Positions 48,850 to 60,587 of a stretch of DNA of 64,000 nucleotides are shown here, piece after piece. Origin of the DNA: JAEUQQ01 sp963697285 (GTDB lineage: Bacteria; Acidobacteriota; Vicinamibacteria; Vicinamibacterales; JAFNAJ01). Positions within the stretch are counted from its first letter, which is position 1. Every line of letters begins with the position of its first letter. Both the position numbers and the translations under genes were made by a program. The notes under the pieces are model-generated. The model was not told where the DNA came from, did not search any database, and worked only from the letters and a program-made list of their open reading frames with translations. Location of the stretch: contig CAVONI010000012.1 of NCBI GenBank assembly GCA_963697285.1, positions 124,001-188,000 of the forward strand, read 5' to 3'.

Positions 48850-49776
48850 CTAGACGCCGATCAGGTCGGTCAGTTCCTTCACCGAGGCGGCCGACTTCGC
48901 GAGTGCCGCCTTCTCGTCGTCGGTGAGCGTGATCTCGATGATCTGCTCGACGCCCTTCGATCCGAGCTTCACCGGCACGCCCACGAACAGGTTGTTGATC
49001 CCGTACTCGCCCGTGAGGAAGACCGAGCACGGCAGGATCTTCTTCTTGTCCTTGAGGATGGCCTCGACCATCTCGACCGCCGCCGACGCGGGCGCGTAGT
49101 ACGCGCTGCCCGTCTTGAGCAACTTGACGATCTCGGCGCCACCGTTGGCCGTGCGCGTGCAGATGGCATCGATCGTGGCCTTGTCGAGCAGTTCGGTGAT
49201 CGGGATGCCCGCCACGGTCGAGTACCGCGGCAGCGGCACCATCGTGTCGCCGTGGCCGCCGAGCACGAACGCATGGGTGTTCTCCACCGAGACCTTGAGG
49301 GCCTCGGCGATGAACGCCCGCATGCGCGCGCTGTCGAGCACGCCCGCCATGCCGATGATGCGCTCGCGGGGGAAGCCGCTGAGACGGAACACGGCCTGGC
49401 ACATGGCGTCGAGCGGGTTGGTCACCGGCACGATGATGCAGTTCGGTGAGAACTTCACGACCTGCTCGGTGACCTGCTTCATCACGTTGTAGTTCGTGTT
49501 GAGCAGGTCGTCGCGGCTCATGCCGGGCTTGCGCGCGATGCCGGCGGTGATGACCACGACGTCGGAGTTGGCGGTGTCGGCGTAATCGTTGGTGCCGATC
49601 ACGCGAGAATCCGAACACTCGACCGGGCAGGCCTCGAGCATGTCGAGACCCTTGCCCTGCGGGACGCCCTCGAGGATGTCGATCAGGACGACGTCGGCGA
49701 GTTCCTTGTCGGCGATGCTGCGGGCAGCCGTCGCACCGACGTTGCCCGAGCCGACCACGGTGACTTTGCGATTCAT
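48850..49776 (-). CDS. mdh: Malate dehydrogenase (LDH-like type)
   Basis: NAD-dependent interconversion of malate and oxaloacetate; 308 residues. N-terminal VTVVGSGNVGATAARSIADKE; catalytic and substrate residues in GIARKPGMSRDDLLNTN (Arg pair), PVTNPLDAM, GMAGVLDSARMR and the catalytic His of GGHGDTMVPLPRYS. Arg at the mobile loop fits malate rather than lactate. It starts 31 bases after the icd stop, so icd-mdh is probably one unit. Confidence 0.95.
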   Translation of the reverse strand: MNRKVTVVGSGNVGATAARSIADKELADVVLIDILEGVPQGKGLDMLEACPVECSDSRVIGTNDYADTANSDVVVITAGIARKPGMSRDDLLNTNYNVMKQVTEQVVKFSPNCIIVPVTNPLDAMCQAVFRLSGFPRERIIGMAGVLDSARMRAFIAEALKVSVENTHAFVLGGHGDTMVPLPRYSTVAGIPITELLDKATIDAICTRTANGGAEIVKLLKTGSAYYAPASAAVEMVEAILKDKKKILPCSVFLTGEYGINNLFVGVPVKLGSKGVEQIIEITLTDDEKAALAKSAASVKELTDLIGV

Positions 49777-49807
49777 GGATGACTCCGGGATGAAAACGCG
49801 ATGGTCC

Positions 49808-51043
<1,236 letters not shown>

Positions 51044-51271
51044 GGGCGGCAGGTGGGAAGATGCTCGGAGTGCGAGCCGGGTTTAGGTCAACGTCCCCAC
51101 GCGCGTGGGGGAGAAATGCACACCTTCTGTGGAAAACCTTGTGGAAGACATGAGCCCGACGCTGGTATGACAGCCGTGTGACAAGCTTTTCGAGCGCTTT
51201 GCACCATCCGAGTGCATGCGCGCGCTGCGCTCTCCAAAACCGCGCGTCATTATACCGGCATTCCGCACGAC

Positions 51272-52030
51272 TCAACCGTGACGGCTGCCCGTCGTGTCGG
51301 CACGCTCAGCCACCCACCGTGCGACGGCGTCCCAGGCGTCGGTCAGCACGTCAGTGGTCGCTCGCGGGGTCACCCCTCCACCCGGAACCGGCTCGCGGGG
51401 CGTCGCGCGCCTCGAGACGGCGAACCCGTGATCAGCGCCCTCGACCACGTACAGCGTCGCGTCGGCGGTCAGCGTGGTCAGCACCGGCCGCAGTTCGTCG
51501 GGCGTGCCCAATGCGTCGCGGCTGCCCTGCACGAAGAACATCGGCACACGGATGAGCGGAAGGTGTGCGTCGCGCCGCTGGGTGGGTCTGGCCGGAGGAT
51601 GCAGCGGATACCCGAGGAAGACGAGGCCGGCCAGCGTACCCGCGGCCTCGGCGTGATGCGCGGCGACGTGCGACGCCATCCGCCCGCCCATCGACTTGCC
51701 CCCGATCACGAGCGGCGTCGGCAGATCATCGCGTGTGCGCGCCCAGGCGATCACGTCGAGAAAGGCCCGCTCGAGAACGGGCGCCTTGTCGGGCAGCTTG
51801 CGTCCCGCCGCGGTGTACGGGAAGTCGAACGTGACGACCGCAAGGCGGCGCAACGCGAGGGCCCCGGCGGCGCGAACCATGAACGGATGCGCCTGAGGTG
51901 CGCCGGCCCCGTGCGCGAGGATCACCGTCGCGACGGGCACCTGCGCCGGGTCGACGAACACACGCGCGGGCAGGACCGACCCGTCCGGGCGCACGACCTC
52001 CAGGGCGCGCATCGCCGTTGCCTCGTTCAT
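51272..52030 (-). CDS. Alpha/beta hydrolase, KANL3/Tex30-like
   Basis: A 252-residue hydrolase-fold protein. Oxyanion loop near VILAHGAGAPQAHPFM; nucleophile elbow GGKSMGGRMASHVAA (Ser about residue 114); acid/His candidates in FFVQGSRDALGTPDEL and VEGADHGFAVSRR. No signal peptide. Substrate unknown. It may be co-transcribed with the upstream GspC/PilP-like gene, 41 bases away. Confidence 0.85.
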   Translation of the reverse strand: MNEATAMRALEVVRPDGSVLPARVFVDPAQVPVATVILAHGAGAPQAHPFMVRAAGALALRRLAVVTFDFPYTAAGRKLPDKAPVLERAFLDVIAWARTRDDLPTPLVIGGKSMGGRMASHVAAHHAEAAGTLAGLVFLGYPLHPPARPTQRRDAHLPLIRVPMFFVQGSRDALGTPDELRPVLTTLTADATLYVVEGADHGFAVSRRATPREPVPGGGVTPRATTDVLTDAWDAVARWVAERADTTGSRHG

Positions 52031-52071
52031 CGCGTCACACGGTCTGTCGTGGCCGGTACCCTGCGTAAGGT

Positions 52072-52623
52072 CTAGCGAAGCACCAGGCGCACGGGCAGGT
52101 TCGTCGTCGCATCGAAGAACTCCACGGCGTCGGCACCAACGGCGACGACCAGGTAGCGGGCGCCCAGGCTCTCGTCGACCCCGACGATCACGAGCTGTCC
52201 GTCACCAGACAGGATGGCCTTGCGCTCGACCGCGCCGGTGTCGGCGGCGCGATTCTCGGCGATGCCAATCAACCTGAACGGCATGGCCGGCGCGGCGGCC
52301 TCGTAAGCGGGCGTCCGGTCGACCTCGACCGGCGCGGGCGCGCGGCGCGCTCGATGCGGTGCCGGGGCGGCGCCGAACCTGAACGGGTCTCTTCCCGATC
52401 GCCTCGGAGGCGGCGCCTCTGACAAACGCTCGCGCAGGCGCGACGTCTCCTGGGAGACCTCCCGGGCCAGGCTGTCGATCGCCAGGTCGCGGTTCGCCTC
52501 GCGTTGCGCGACGGCAGGAGGCACGGTGACCGACACCTGCGGACGCGAGGTCGCGTCAGACATCAACCATGAAGCCAGCAGGACGGCGATCGCGAGCACG
52601 ACGGTCTTCCGGTCTGTGGTCAT
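52072..52623 (-). CDS. Membrane-anchored GspC/PilP-like protein
   Basis: A 183-residue bitopic protein: one N-terminal span (KTVVLAIAVLLASWLM, about 6-21), a Ser/Arg-rich linker with SGRDPFRFGAAPAP, then a small beta domain (FRLIGIAENRAADTGAVER, KAILSGDGQLVIVGVDESLG, FFDATTNLPVRLVLR). The RDPF plus beta-domain layout resembles the periplasmic link proteins GspC and PilP of type II secretion and type IV pili. No other secretion genes are nearby, so function is only a suggestion. Start ATG 52623 chosen over 52749. Confidence 0.6.
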   Translation of the reverse strand: MTTDRKTVVLAIAVLLASWLMSDATSRPQVSVTVPPAVAQREANRDLAIDSLAREVSQETSRLRERLSEAPPPRRSGRDPFRFGAAPAPHRARRAPAPVEVDRTPAYEAAAPAMPFRLIGIAENRAADTGAVERKAILSGDGQLVIVGVDESLGARYLVVAVGADAVEFFDATTNLPVRLVLR

Positions 52624-52700
52624 AGGCTCTTCCGGGGAGCATGCTATCACCATGACACCGACGCGGTCAGGCCCCCGCCGGCTTCGTGGTAGGATGCGCC

Positions 52701-53500
52701 GTGCATCCCGACGGGCTACTCGCCGCCGGTCACACGTCGCACTCCCCACTGCGCATCGTCGTCGTCATACCGGCGCGATACTCGTCTACACGTCTCCCCG
52801 GAAAGCCGCTCGCCGATATCGGTGGCAAGCCGATGGTGCAGCACGTGTACGAGCGCGCGGCACGTGCCGCGGGCGTCGCGACCGTCATGGTGGCCACTGA
52901 CGACCAGCGTGTCTTCGACGCCGTGACGGCGTTCGGCGGACGCGTGGCGATGACACGCCCCGATCACCCCAGCGGGACGGATCGCCTCGCGGAGGTGGCC
53001 GTGTCGCTCGACTGCGACGTCATCGTCAACGTGCAGGGCGACGAGCCGCTGCTGCCCCCCGGGATGATCACCGAGGCCATCGCGCCGTTTGCCGATCCCA
53101 CGGTACAGATGACGACGCTGCGGCGCCCGTTCGACGACGCCGACGAGGCGGCGGATCCCAACGTGGTCAAGGTCGTCGTCGATCGCCAGGGCGACGCGCT
53201 GTACTTCTCGCGCGCGCCGATTCCCTACGGCCGCAGCACCGCCGATCACTTCGTTGCCGGGCTGGCCTCGAAGCACATCGGCCTCTACGCCTACCGGCGC
53301 ACGTTCCTGTTACACCTGGCGACGCTGGCGCCGACGCCCCTCGAACAGGCCGAGTCGCTGGAGCAACTGCGCGTGCTGGAACACGGCTTTCGCATTCGCG
53401 TGGCGGTGACGACGCACGACTCCCGCGGCGTGGACACACCCGCAGACCTCGACCACGTCCGGCGGCTCGTCGCCGGCCTGCATCCCGACACGTGCATCCC

Positions 53501-53504
<4 letters not shown>
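52701..53504 (+). CDS. kdsB: CMP-KDO synthetase
   Basis: Activates KDO with CTP for lipid A-core assembly; 267 residues. Motifs: VVIPARYSSTRLPGKPLADI, CDVIVNVQGDEPLLPP, FSRAPIPYGRS and LEQAESLEQLRVLEHG. Start is GTG 52701 with AGGA six bases upstream; GTG 52686 would add five residues. First gene of an LPS-precursor operon; its stop overlaps the pyrG start (ATGA), a neat link to the enzyme that makes its CTP. Confidence 0.94.
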
Positions 53505-55159
<1,655 letters not shown>

Positions 55160-55282
55160 ACCCTGAGCGCACGTGTGCTGAGGCCGTACAAGGCACGGAG
55201 TCGGCACGTTCGTCAGGTTGAGTCGCACGACACCTGCACGCAACACAAGTGAGTCGAAGGATAGCCTCGCGACCCGGCGGCA

Positions 55283-55288
55283 TATAAT
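55283..55288 (+). promoter_or_regulatory. Possible -10 box before kdsA
   Basis: A perfect TATAAT stands in otherwise GC-rich sequence seven bases before ATG 55296 and overlaps the other ATG at 55287. No good -35 is seen 17 bases upstream. This would let kdsA be transcribed independently of kdsB-pyrG. Confidence 0.35.
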
Positions 55289-55295
55289 GGCCGCC

Positions 55296-56141
55296 ATGTC
55301 GTCGGTAGCTGTCGGGTCGCTCACCCTGGGGGGCGGAGGGCCGCTTGCGCTGATCGCGGGTCCCTGCGTGATCGAGAGCGAATCGCACGCCATCGAGCTG
55401 GCCCTCGCGATTCGTGAGATCGCCGGCCACGCGGGCGTACCCTGGATCTTCAAGGCCTCGTTCGACAAGGCCAACCGGACGTCGAACACCTCGTTCCGAG
55501 GTCCGGGCCTCGACGAGGGCCTGCGCGTTCTCGCCGAGGTCAAGCGGCGCGCCGGCGTCCCGGTGCTCACCGACGTGCACGAGACGTGGCAGGTGGAACC
55601 GGTGGCGGCCGTTGTCGACGTCATCCAGATTCCCGCGTTCCTGTGCCGGCAGACCGACCTGATCGTCGCGGCGGCCCGCACCGGTCGTGTGGTCAACATC
55701 AAGAAGGGCCAGTTCCTCGCGCCGGGCGACATGCGTCATGCCGTGCGGAAGGTGACCGACGCGGGCAACCCGAACGTCGTGTTGACAGAGCGAGGCACGA
55801 CGTTCGGATACCACAACCTCGTGGTCGACATGCGCAGCTTCCCGATGATGCGGGCACTTGGCGCCCCCGTGATCTTCGACGTGACGCACAGCCTGCAGTT
55901 GCCGGGCGCGGGAGACGGCGTCACGGCGGGGCAAGCGGAGTACATCAGCACGCTGGCGTCGGCGGGCGTCGCGGCCGGCGTCGACGGTGTGTTCCTCGAG
56001 GTGCACGAAGAGCCGAGCCGCGCGAAGAGCGACGCGCAGAACGCGTTGCGCCTCGATCGCCTGGCCGACCTCCTCGACTCGCTGGTGCGGCTGCACGCGA
56101 TCACCCGTCCGGCACCGCTCGCAGCGCCCGTCCACGCATGA
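55296..56141 (+). CDS. kdsA: KDO-8-phosphate synthase
   Basis: Condenses phosphoenolpyruvate with arabinose 5-phosphate; 281 residues. Signatures: LALIAGPCVIESESHAIELA, FKASFDKANRTSNTSFRGPG, PVLTDVHETWQVEPVA, VNIKKGQFLAPGDMRHA, VVLTERGTTFGYHNLVVDMR and FDVTHSLQLPG. Two starts are possible, ATG 55287 and ATG 55296; neither has a ribosome site. A TATAAT at 55283-55288 would place transcription start at about 55296, so the later ATG may be leaderless. Followed by kdsD with ATGA overlap. Confidence 0.94.
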   Translation: MSSVAVGSLTLGGGGPLALIAGPCVIESESHAIELALAIREIAGHAGVPWIFKASFDKANRTSNTSFRGPGLDEGLRVLAEVKRRAGVPVLTDVHETWQVEPVAAVVDVIQIPAFLCRQTDLIVAAARTGRVVNIKKGQFLAPGDMRHAVRKVTDAGNPNVVLTERGTTFGYHNLVVDMRSFPMMRALGAPVIFDVTHSLQLPGAGDGVTAGQAEYISTLASAGVAAGVDGVFLEVHEEPSRAKSDAQNALRLDRLADLLDSLVRLHAITRPAPLAAPVHA

Positions 56142-57136
56142 CCCCCGACGCCATGAGACCCGCCGCATCTGCCGAGGCCGCGGAACTCGCGCTCGCGCGA
56201 CGCGTGATCGAGACGGAAGCCGACGCGGTGCGCGCGATCGCCGGCCGGCTCGATGCCCGCTTCACCGCGGCGGTGTCGGTGCTGCACGAGTGCCGCGGTC
56301 GCGTCGTCCTCTCGGGGATGGGCAAGTCGGGCATCATCGCGCGCAAGATCGCGGCCACGCTGTCATCGACGGGAACGCCGGCGTACTTCATGCACCCGGC
56401 CGAGGCGATCCACGGTGATCTCGGCCTGATCACCCCCGACGACGTGGTGATCGGCATGTCGCAGAGCGGCGAGACGGCCGAACTGGTGCGGGTGCTGGAG
56501 TTCATCCGGCGCGTCGGCGCGCGTCTCATCGCCATCACCGGCGAAATGCGCTCGACCCTTGCCCAGGCCGCCGACGTCGCGCTCGACTGTCATGTTGACG
56601 AGGAAGCGTGCCCGCTGAACCTCGCGCCGACCGCCAGCACCACGGCGGCGCTCGCGCTCGGCGACGCGCTGGCGATGACGCTGCTGGCCCGCAAGGGATT
56701 CAGGCCCGAGGACTTCGCGAACCTGCACCCGGGGGGGAGGCTGGGCAAGCGGCTCATGCGCGTCGAGCGCCTCATGCATGCGGGCGACCTCATGCCCGCC
56801 GTCGGCCTGGCGACGCCGATGCGCGACGTCATCTACGAGATGTCGCGAAAGGGACTTGGCATGGCCTGCGTGACCGCCGGCGACGGGACGCTCGCCGGGA
56901 TCATCACGGACGGTGACCTGCGCCGACACATGGGGGCGCGTCCCGACCTCCTGACGGCGTCGGCGGCCGACGTGATGACGCCGCGCCCCATCACCATCGC
57001 GCCGCAGTTGCTGGCCGTCGAGGCGCTGAAGATCATGGAAGAGCGCAAGATCTCGTCGCTCATCGTCTGCGACGGCACGCGACGCCCCGTCGGTGTCCTG
57101 CACCTGCACGACCTGTGGCGCACGGAGATGTTCTGA
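56138..57136 (+). CDS. kdsD: Arabinose-5-phosphate isomerase
   Basis: Makes arabinose 5-phosphate for KdsA; 332 residues. N-terminal SIS domain: VVLSGMGKSGIIARKIAATL, AYFMHPAEAIHGDLG, SQSGETAELVRVL and NLHPGGRLGKRL. Two C-terminal CBS domains: AVGLATPMRDVIYEMSRKGL and DVMTPRPITIAPQLLAVEAL. Start overlaps the kdsA stop; kdsC begins one base after the kdsD stop. Confidence 0.94.
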   Translation: MTPDAMRPAASAEAAELALARRVIETEADAVRAIAGRLDARFTAAVSVLHECRGRVVLSGMGKSGIIARKIAATLSSTGTPAYFMHPAEAIHGDLGLITPDDVVIGMSQSGETAELVRVLEFIRRVGARLIAITGEMRSTLAQAADVALDCHVDEEACPLNLAPTASTTAALALGDALAMTLLARKGFRPEDFANLHPGGRLGKRLMRVERLMHAGDLMPAVGLATPMRDVIYEMSRKGLGMACVTAGDGTLAGIITDGDLRRHMGARPDLLTASAADVMTPRPITIAPQLLAVEALKIMEERKISSLIVCDGTRRPVGVLHLHDLWRTEMF

Positions 57137-57137
57137 C

Positions 57138-57668
57138 GTGACTTTCGACGCGCGTGCGCAACGGCTCGCCCTGCTGCTCTTCGACGTGGACGGCGTGCTG
57201 ACCGACGGCACCGTGCTGCTGCACGGCGACGGGACGGAGTCGAAGCAGTTCCACATCCGCGACGGCACGGCGATCGTGCTCGCCCACCGCGTCGGCCTGC
57301 TCACCGGCGTGCTGTCGGCGCGCCATTCGGCGACGACCGTCCAGCGCGCCACGCAGCTCGCGATGCGCGTGATCGTGCAGGGCGTCCACGACAAGCAGGT
57401 CGAGTTCGACCGCATCTGCGCCGAACTGGGCCTCACGGCCGACCAGGTCGCCTATATGGGCGACGATCTGCTCGACCTGCCGGTGCTGATGCGCGCGGGC
57501 GTCTCGGCGGCGCCGTCGGATGCCGTCGCCGACGTGCAGGCGCGTGTGGACTTCGTCTCGCGGGCGCCGGGAGGCCGGGGTGCCGTGCGCGAGTTCGTCG
57601 AGCACGTGTTGCGGGCTCGCGGCGAGTGGCAGGACCTTGTTGACGGCTTCGTCGCAGGAGCGCATTGA
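57138..57668 (+). CDS. kdsC: KDO-8-phosphate phosphatase
   Basis: HAD-family phosphatase that frees KDO from KDO-8-P; 176 residues. Catalytic motif LLLFDVDGVLTDGTVLL (nucleophile and acid Asp), SARHSATTVQRA, DKQVEFDRI and YMGDDLLDLPVLM. Start is GTG 57138, one base after the kdsD stop. Its TGA overlaps the lapB ATG by one base. Confidence 0.93.
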   Translation: MTFDARAQRLALLLFDVDGVLTDGTVLLHGDGTESKQFHIRDGTAIVLAHRVGLLTGVLSARHSATTVQRATQLAMRVIVQGVHDKQVEFDRICAELGLTADQVAYMGDDLLDLPVLMRAGVSAAPSDAVADVQARVDFVSRAPGGRGAVREFVEHVLRARGEWQDLVDGFVAGAH

Positions 57669-58909
57669 TGGTTGCCGACTACGCCATGCTCCTGGCGGTG
57701 CTGATCGCGTTGCTGGTCGGGCTGGCCCTCGGCAAGGCGTGGGAGCGCTACAAGCTGCGCGAGGGTCGGCTCGTGGATCGCCGTCGGCTCCGCGAATCGC
57801 CGCACTACCTGCAGGGCCTCAACTTCCTCGTGGCCTCGCACCTGGACCCGGCCATCCAGGAACTGTCGCACGTCATCGGCGAGCACGAAGACGCGTTCGA
57901 GGTCCACCTCATCCTCGGCAACCTGTATCGCGAAAAGGGACAGGTCGGGCGCGCCATCAACGTGCACCAGCAGTTGCTGCAGCAGCCGAGGCTCAACAAG
58001 CTCGAACTCGTCGCGGTGTGGATGTCGCTGGCGCTCGACTACAAGCAGGGCGGGTTCGTCGATCGGTCGCGCGACGCGCTGGGCGAGGTCCTGCGGCTGG
58101 CCCCCGACCACGTGCAGGCGCTCCTCACGCTCGAGAAGCTCCACGCCGACCAGCACCAGTGGGCGGCGGCGTTCGACTGCCGGACCCGCGTCATGGGCGC
58201 GTCACCGCCCGCCGAGGGCGCCAGGCACCGCACCATCCTGGCGTTTCTCGAAACCGAACTCGGTCTCGATGCCTTGCGGCGCGACGTGCTCGACGACGCG
58301 AGCCGCCATTTCCAGTCAGCCATCGAGACGGATCCCGGCGTCCTCCCGGCGTATGTGAGCCTGGGCGACGTGCACCTGAAGTCGGGGAACGCGGCAGCCG
58401 CGGTGTCCACGTGGGAGCGCGCGATCGACGTCGCCCCCGACAAGGCCCACATCGTGTTCGACCGACTGGCGCGCGCGTACGCCTCGTCGGCAACGCCGCA
58501 GCGTTTCGAGGACCTGTGCCGGCGGCTCATCGCCGCAAACCCGTCCGACTGGCGCGCGCGCCTGGCACTCGGGCGCTATTTCACCGCGTCGCACCGGTCG
58601 GCCGAGGCCCTGTCGCTCCTGCTCGACGCGCTCGCCGTGCACCCCCACGCGATGATGATCCACGAAGGCATCTGGGACGCGTTGACGGCGCTCGGGCAGC
58701 CGCCCGACGCCATGAACCACTACACCGCCGTGGCGCGCGAGGCCGTGTTCTACCACGACCCGCACGTGTGCCTGCGGTGTCGGTACCGAAGCACGGAACT
58801 GCTCTGGCAGTGCCCCCATTGCCACGACTGGAACACGTTCATCGAGGAGCGGTTGACGCCGGCTGACGATGACATCGCGGCCGCTGCGGCGGTCGAGGAG
58901 CGTGCGTGA
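57668..58909 (+). CDS. lapB: LapB-like TPR protein controlling LPS assembly
   Basis: 413 residues: one N-terminal membrane span (MLLAVLIALLVGLALG), several TPR repeats (LEAAFEVH-type helices such as AIQELSHVIGEHEDAFEVHL and RHFQSAIETDPGVLPAYVSL) and a C-terminal rubredoxin-like zinc site CLRCRYRSTELLWQCPHCHDW (two Cys-x2-Cys). In E. coli the homologue recruits FtsH to control LpxC. Its place in the KDO operon fits that role. Start/stop overlaps on both sides (TGATG) suggest coupling. Confidence 0.87.
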   Translation: MVADYAMLLAVLIALLVGLALGKAWERYKLREGRLVDRRRLRESPHYLQGLNFLVASHLDPAIQELSHVIGEHEDAFEVHLILGNLYREKGQVGRAINVHQQLLQQPRLNKLELVAVWMSLALDYKQGGFVDRSRDALGEVLRLAPDHVQALLTLEKLHADQHQWAAAFDCRTRVMGASPPAEGARHRTILAFLETELGLDALRRDVLDDASRHFQSAIETDPGVLPAYVSLGDVHLKSGNAAAAVSTWERAIDVAPDKAHIVFDRLARAYASSATPQRFEDLCRRLIAANPSDWRARLALGRYFTASHRSAEALSLLLDALAVHPHAMMIHEGIWDALTALGQPPDAMNHYTAVAREAVFYHDPHVCLRCRYRSTELLWQCPHCHDWNTFIEERLTPADDDIAAAAAVEERA

Positions 58910-59517
58910 TGCTGCGTGTGGCCCTGACAGGTGGTATTGCGACCGGCAAGAGCTACGTGGCCGAGCGGCTCGCCGCCCGTGGCGTCCCCATCATCGATGC
59001 CGATGTCGTCGCCCGCGAGGTCGTGGAACCTGGCACACCAGGCGCTGACGCCGTTCGCGCGCGATTCGGCGACGGAGTGTTCACCGCGGATGGCCGACTC
59101 GATCGGAAGGCGCTCGGCGAGATCGTGTTCGCCGACGTGGCGGCGCGGCGCGACCTCGAGGCCATCATCCACCCCGGCGTACGCGCTCGCATCGAGCGGT
59201 GGTTCGCCGACATGGCGCACGGGGGCGCGCCGATTGGCCTCGCGATCATCCCGTTGCTGTTCGAATCCGGCCTGGCCGACGCGTACGACGTGGTCGCCGT
59301 CACGGCGTGCAACACCCTCGAGCAGGAGCGGCGTGTCATGGCGCGCGACCACTCGACGCGCGAGGCGGCGCACGCGCGCATCGCCGCGCAGTGGCCTGCC
59401 GAGCAGAAGCTGCCGCTGGCGCACTACGTGATCCGGACCGACGGCGCCTTCGCCGAGACCGACCGTCTCGTCGACGAACTCTACCTGGCGCTGATGGCCG
59501 ACGCGTTCAACGCGTAG
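58909..59517 (+). CDS. coaE: Dephospho-CoA kinase
   Basis: Last step of CoA synthesis; 202 residues. P-loop LTGGIATGKSYVAERL, IIDADVVAREVVEPG, IFADVAARRDLEAIIHP and IIPLLFESGLADAYD. The ATG shares its A with the lapB stop. Ends tail to tail with folD, overlapping by 11 bases. Confidence 0.94.
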   Translation: MLRVALTGGIATGKSYVAERLAARGVPIIDADVVAREVVEPGTPGADAVRARFGDGVFTADGRLDRKALGEIVFADVAARRDLEAIIHPGVRARIERWFADMAHGGAPIGLAIIPLLFESGLADAYDVVAVTACNTLEQERRVMARDHSTREAAHARIAAQWPAEQKLPLAHYVIRTDGAFAETDRLVDELYLALMADAFNA

Positions 59518-60442
59518 CCGCGAGCCGCGCGTTCGCGGCCTGCAGGGTGTTCTTCATCAGCAGCGCGATCGTGAGGGGCCCCACGCCTCCGGGCACAGGC
59601 GTCAGCGCACCCGCGACGTCGGCCACGCCCGGATGCACGTCGCCCACGAGCACCGACCCCGACCTGGCGAACTGCTCCCGCTTGCGCGAACCTTCCGGAA
59701 ACAGCGCAGCGACCGTCGCGGCGTCGTCGAGGCGATTCATGCCGACGTCGACGACGGTGGCACCCGGCTTCACGAAATCAGGCGTGACGAAGCAGGCCCG
59801 GCCGATGGCTGCCACGAGGATGTCGGCATCGGCGCAGAGGGCGGCCAGTTGACGCGTGCGTGAGTGGCAGATGGTCACGGTGGCGTCGCGATGCAAGAGC
59901 ATCATCGCCATCGGCTTGCCGACGATGTCGCTGCGCCCGATCACGACGGCGCGCTGCCCGGCGATCGCGATGCCGCTGCGATCGAGCATCTCGATCACGC
60001 CCGCCGGTGTGCACGCGCGCAATCCCTCGCGCTTCTGCACGAGCAACCCGACGTTGCCCGGGCTGAACCCGTCCACGTCCTTGGCCGGGTCGATGATGTC
60101 GAAGACGACGCGCTCGGCCTCGGGGCCCATGGCGGTCGGCAGCGGCGACTGGACGAGGATCCCGTCGTGGACATCGCTGGCGTTCAGCCGCTCCACGATG
60201 GCGGTGACCTCCGCGAGCGACGCCGACGCCGGGAGGTGCTGCAGGTCGACGACCATCCCCGCATCCATGCCGGCCCGTATCTTGTTACGCACGTAGACGT
60301 GCGAGGCCGGGTCATCGCCCACCAGCACGATGCCCAGGCCCGGCGGCCGGCCAGCCCGCTGCGTGAACGCCGCAACGCCGGGGGTCACTTCCTCGCGAAT
60401 TGCGCGTGCGATCGCGTTGCCATCGAGAAGGCGTGCACTCAT
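59507..60442 (-). CDS. folD: Methylenetetrahydrofolate dehydrogenase/cyclohydrolase
   Basis: Bifunctional one-carbon enzyme making 10-formyl-THF via methenyl-THF; 311 residues. Motifs: GLGIVLVGDDPASHVYVRNK (catalytic Lys), LVQSPLPTAMGP, DPAKDVDGFSPGNVG, RAVVIGRSDIVGKPMAMMLL and VHPGVADVAGALTPVPGGVG. ATG 60442 chosen over 60523. A near-perfect 26-base palindrome lies just upstream. Confidence 0.95.
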   Translation of the reverse strand: MSARLLDGNAIARAIREEVTPGVAAFTQRAGRPPGLGIVLVGDDPASHVYVRNKIRAGMDAGMVVDLQHLPASASLAEVTAIVERLNASDVHDGILVQSPLPTAMGPEAERVVFDIIDPAKDVDGFSPGNVGLLVQKREGLRACTPAGVIEMLDRSGIAIAGQRAVVIGRSDIVGKPMAMMLLHRDATVTICHSRTRQLAALCADADILVAAIGRACFVTPDFVKPGATVVDVGMNRLDDAATVAALFPEGSRKREQFARSGSVLVGDVHPGVADVAGALTPVPGGVGPLTIALLMKNTLQAANARLAATR

Positions 60443-60467
60443 CACGACACCGTCTGTCGCGGGCGGT

Positions 60468-60493
60468 GACGGCTCCCAGCGCTGGAAGCCGTC
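60468..60493. promoter_or_regulatory. 26-base near-perfect palindrome upstream of folD
   Basis: GACGGCTCCCAGC and GCTGGAAGCCGTC are complements with one mismatch and no spacer, 26 bases upstream of the folD ATG. It could be an operator for a dimeric repressor or a short RNA hairpin in the leader. Confidence 0.4.
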
Positions 60494-60587
60494 CCCTCGT
60501 GCGACACGCATCCGTCCACCCACCGACCACGCGCGCCGGATCGCCGCCCGTCACATCGGCGCGGTCGAGCACGACCCGGCATCGACG

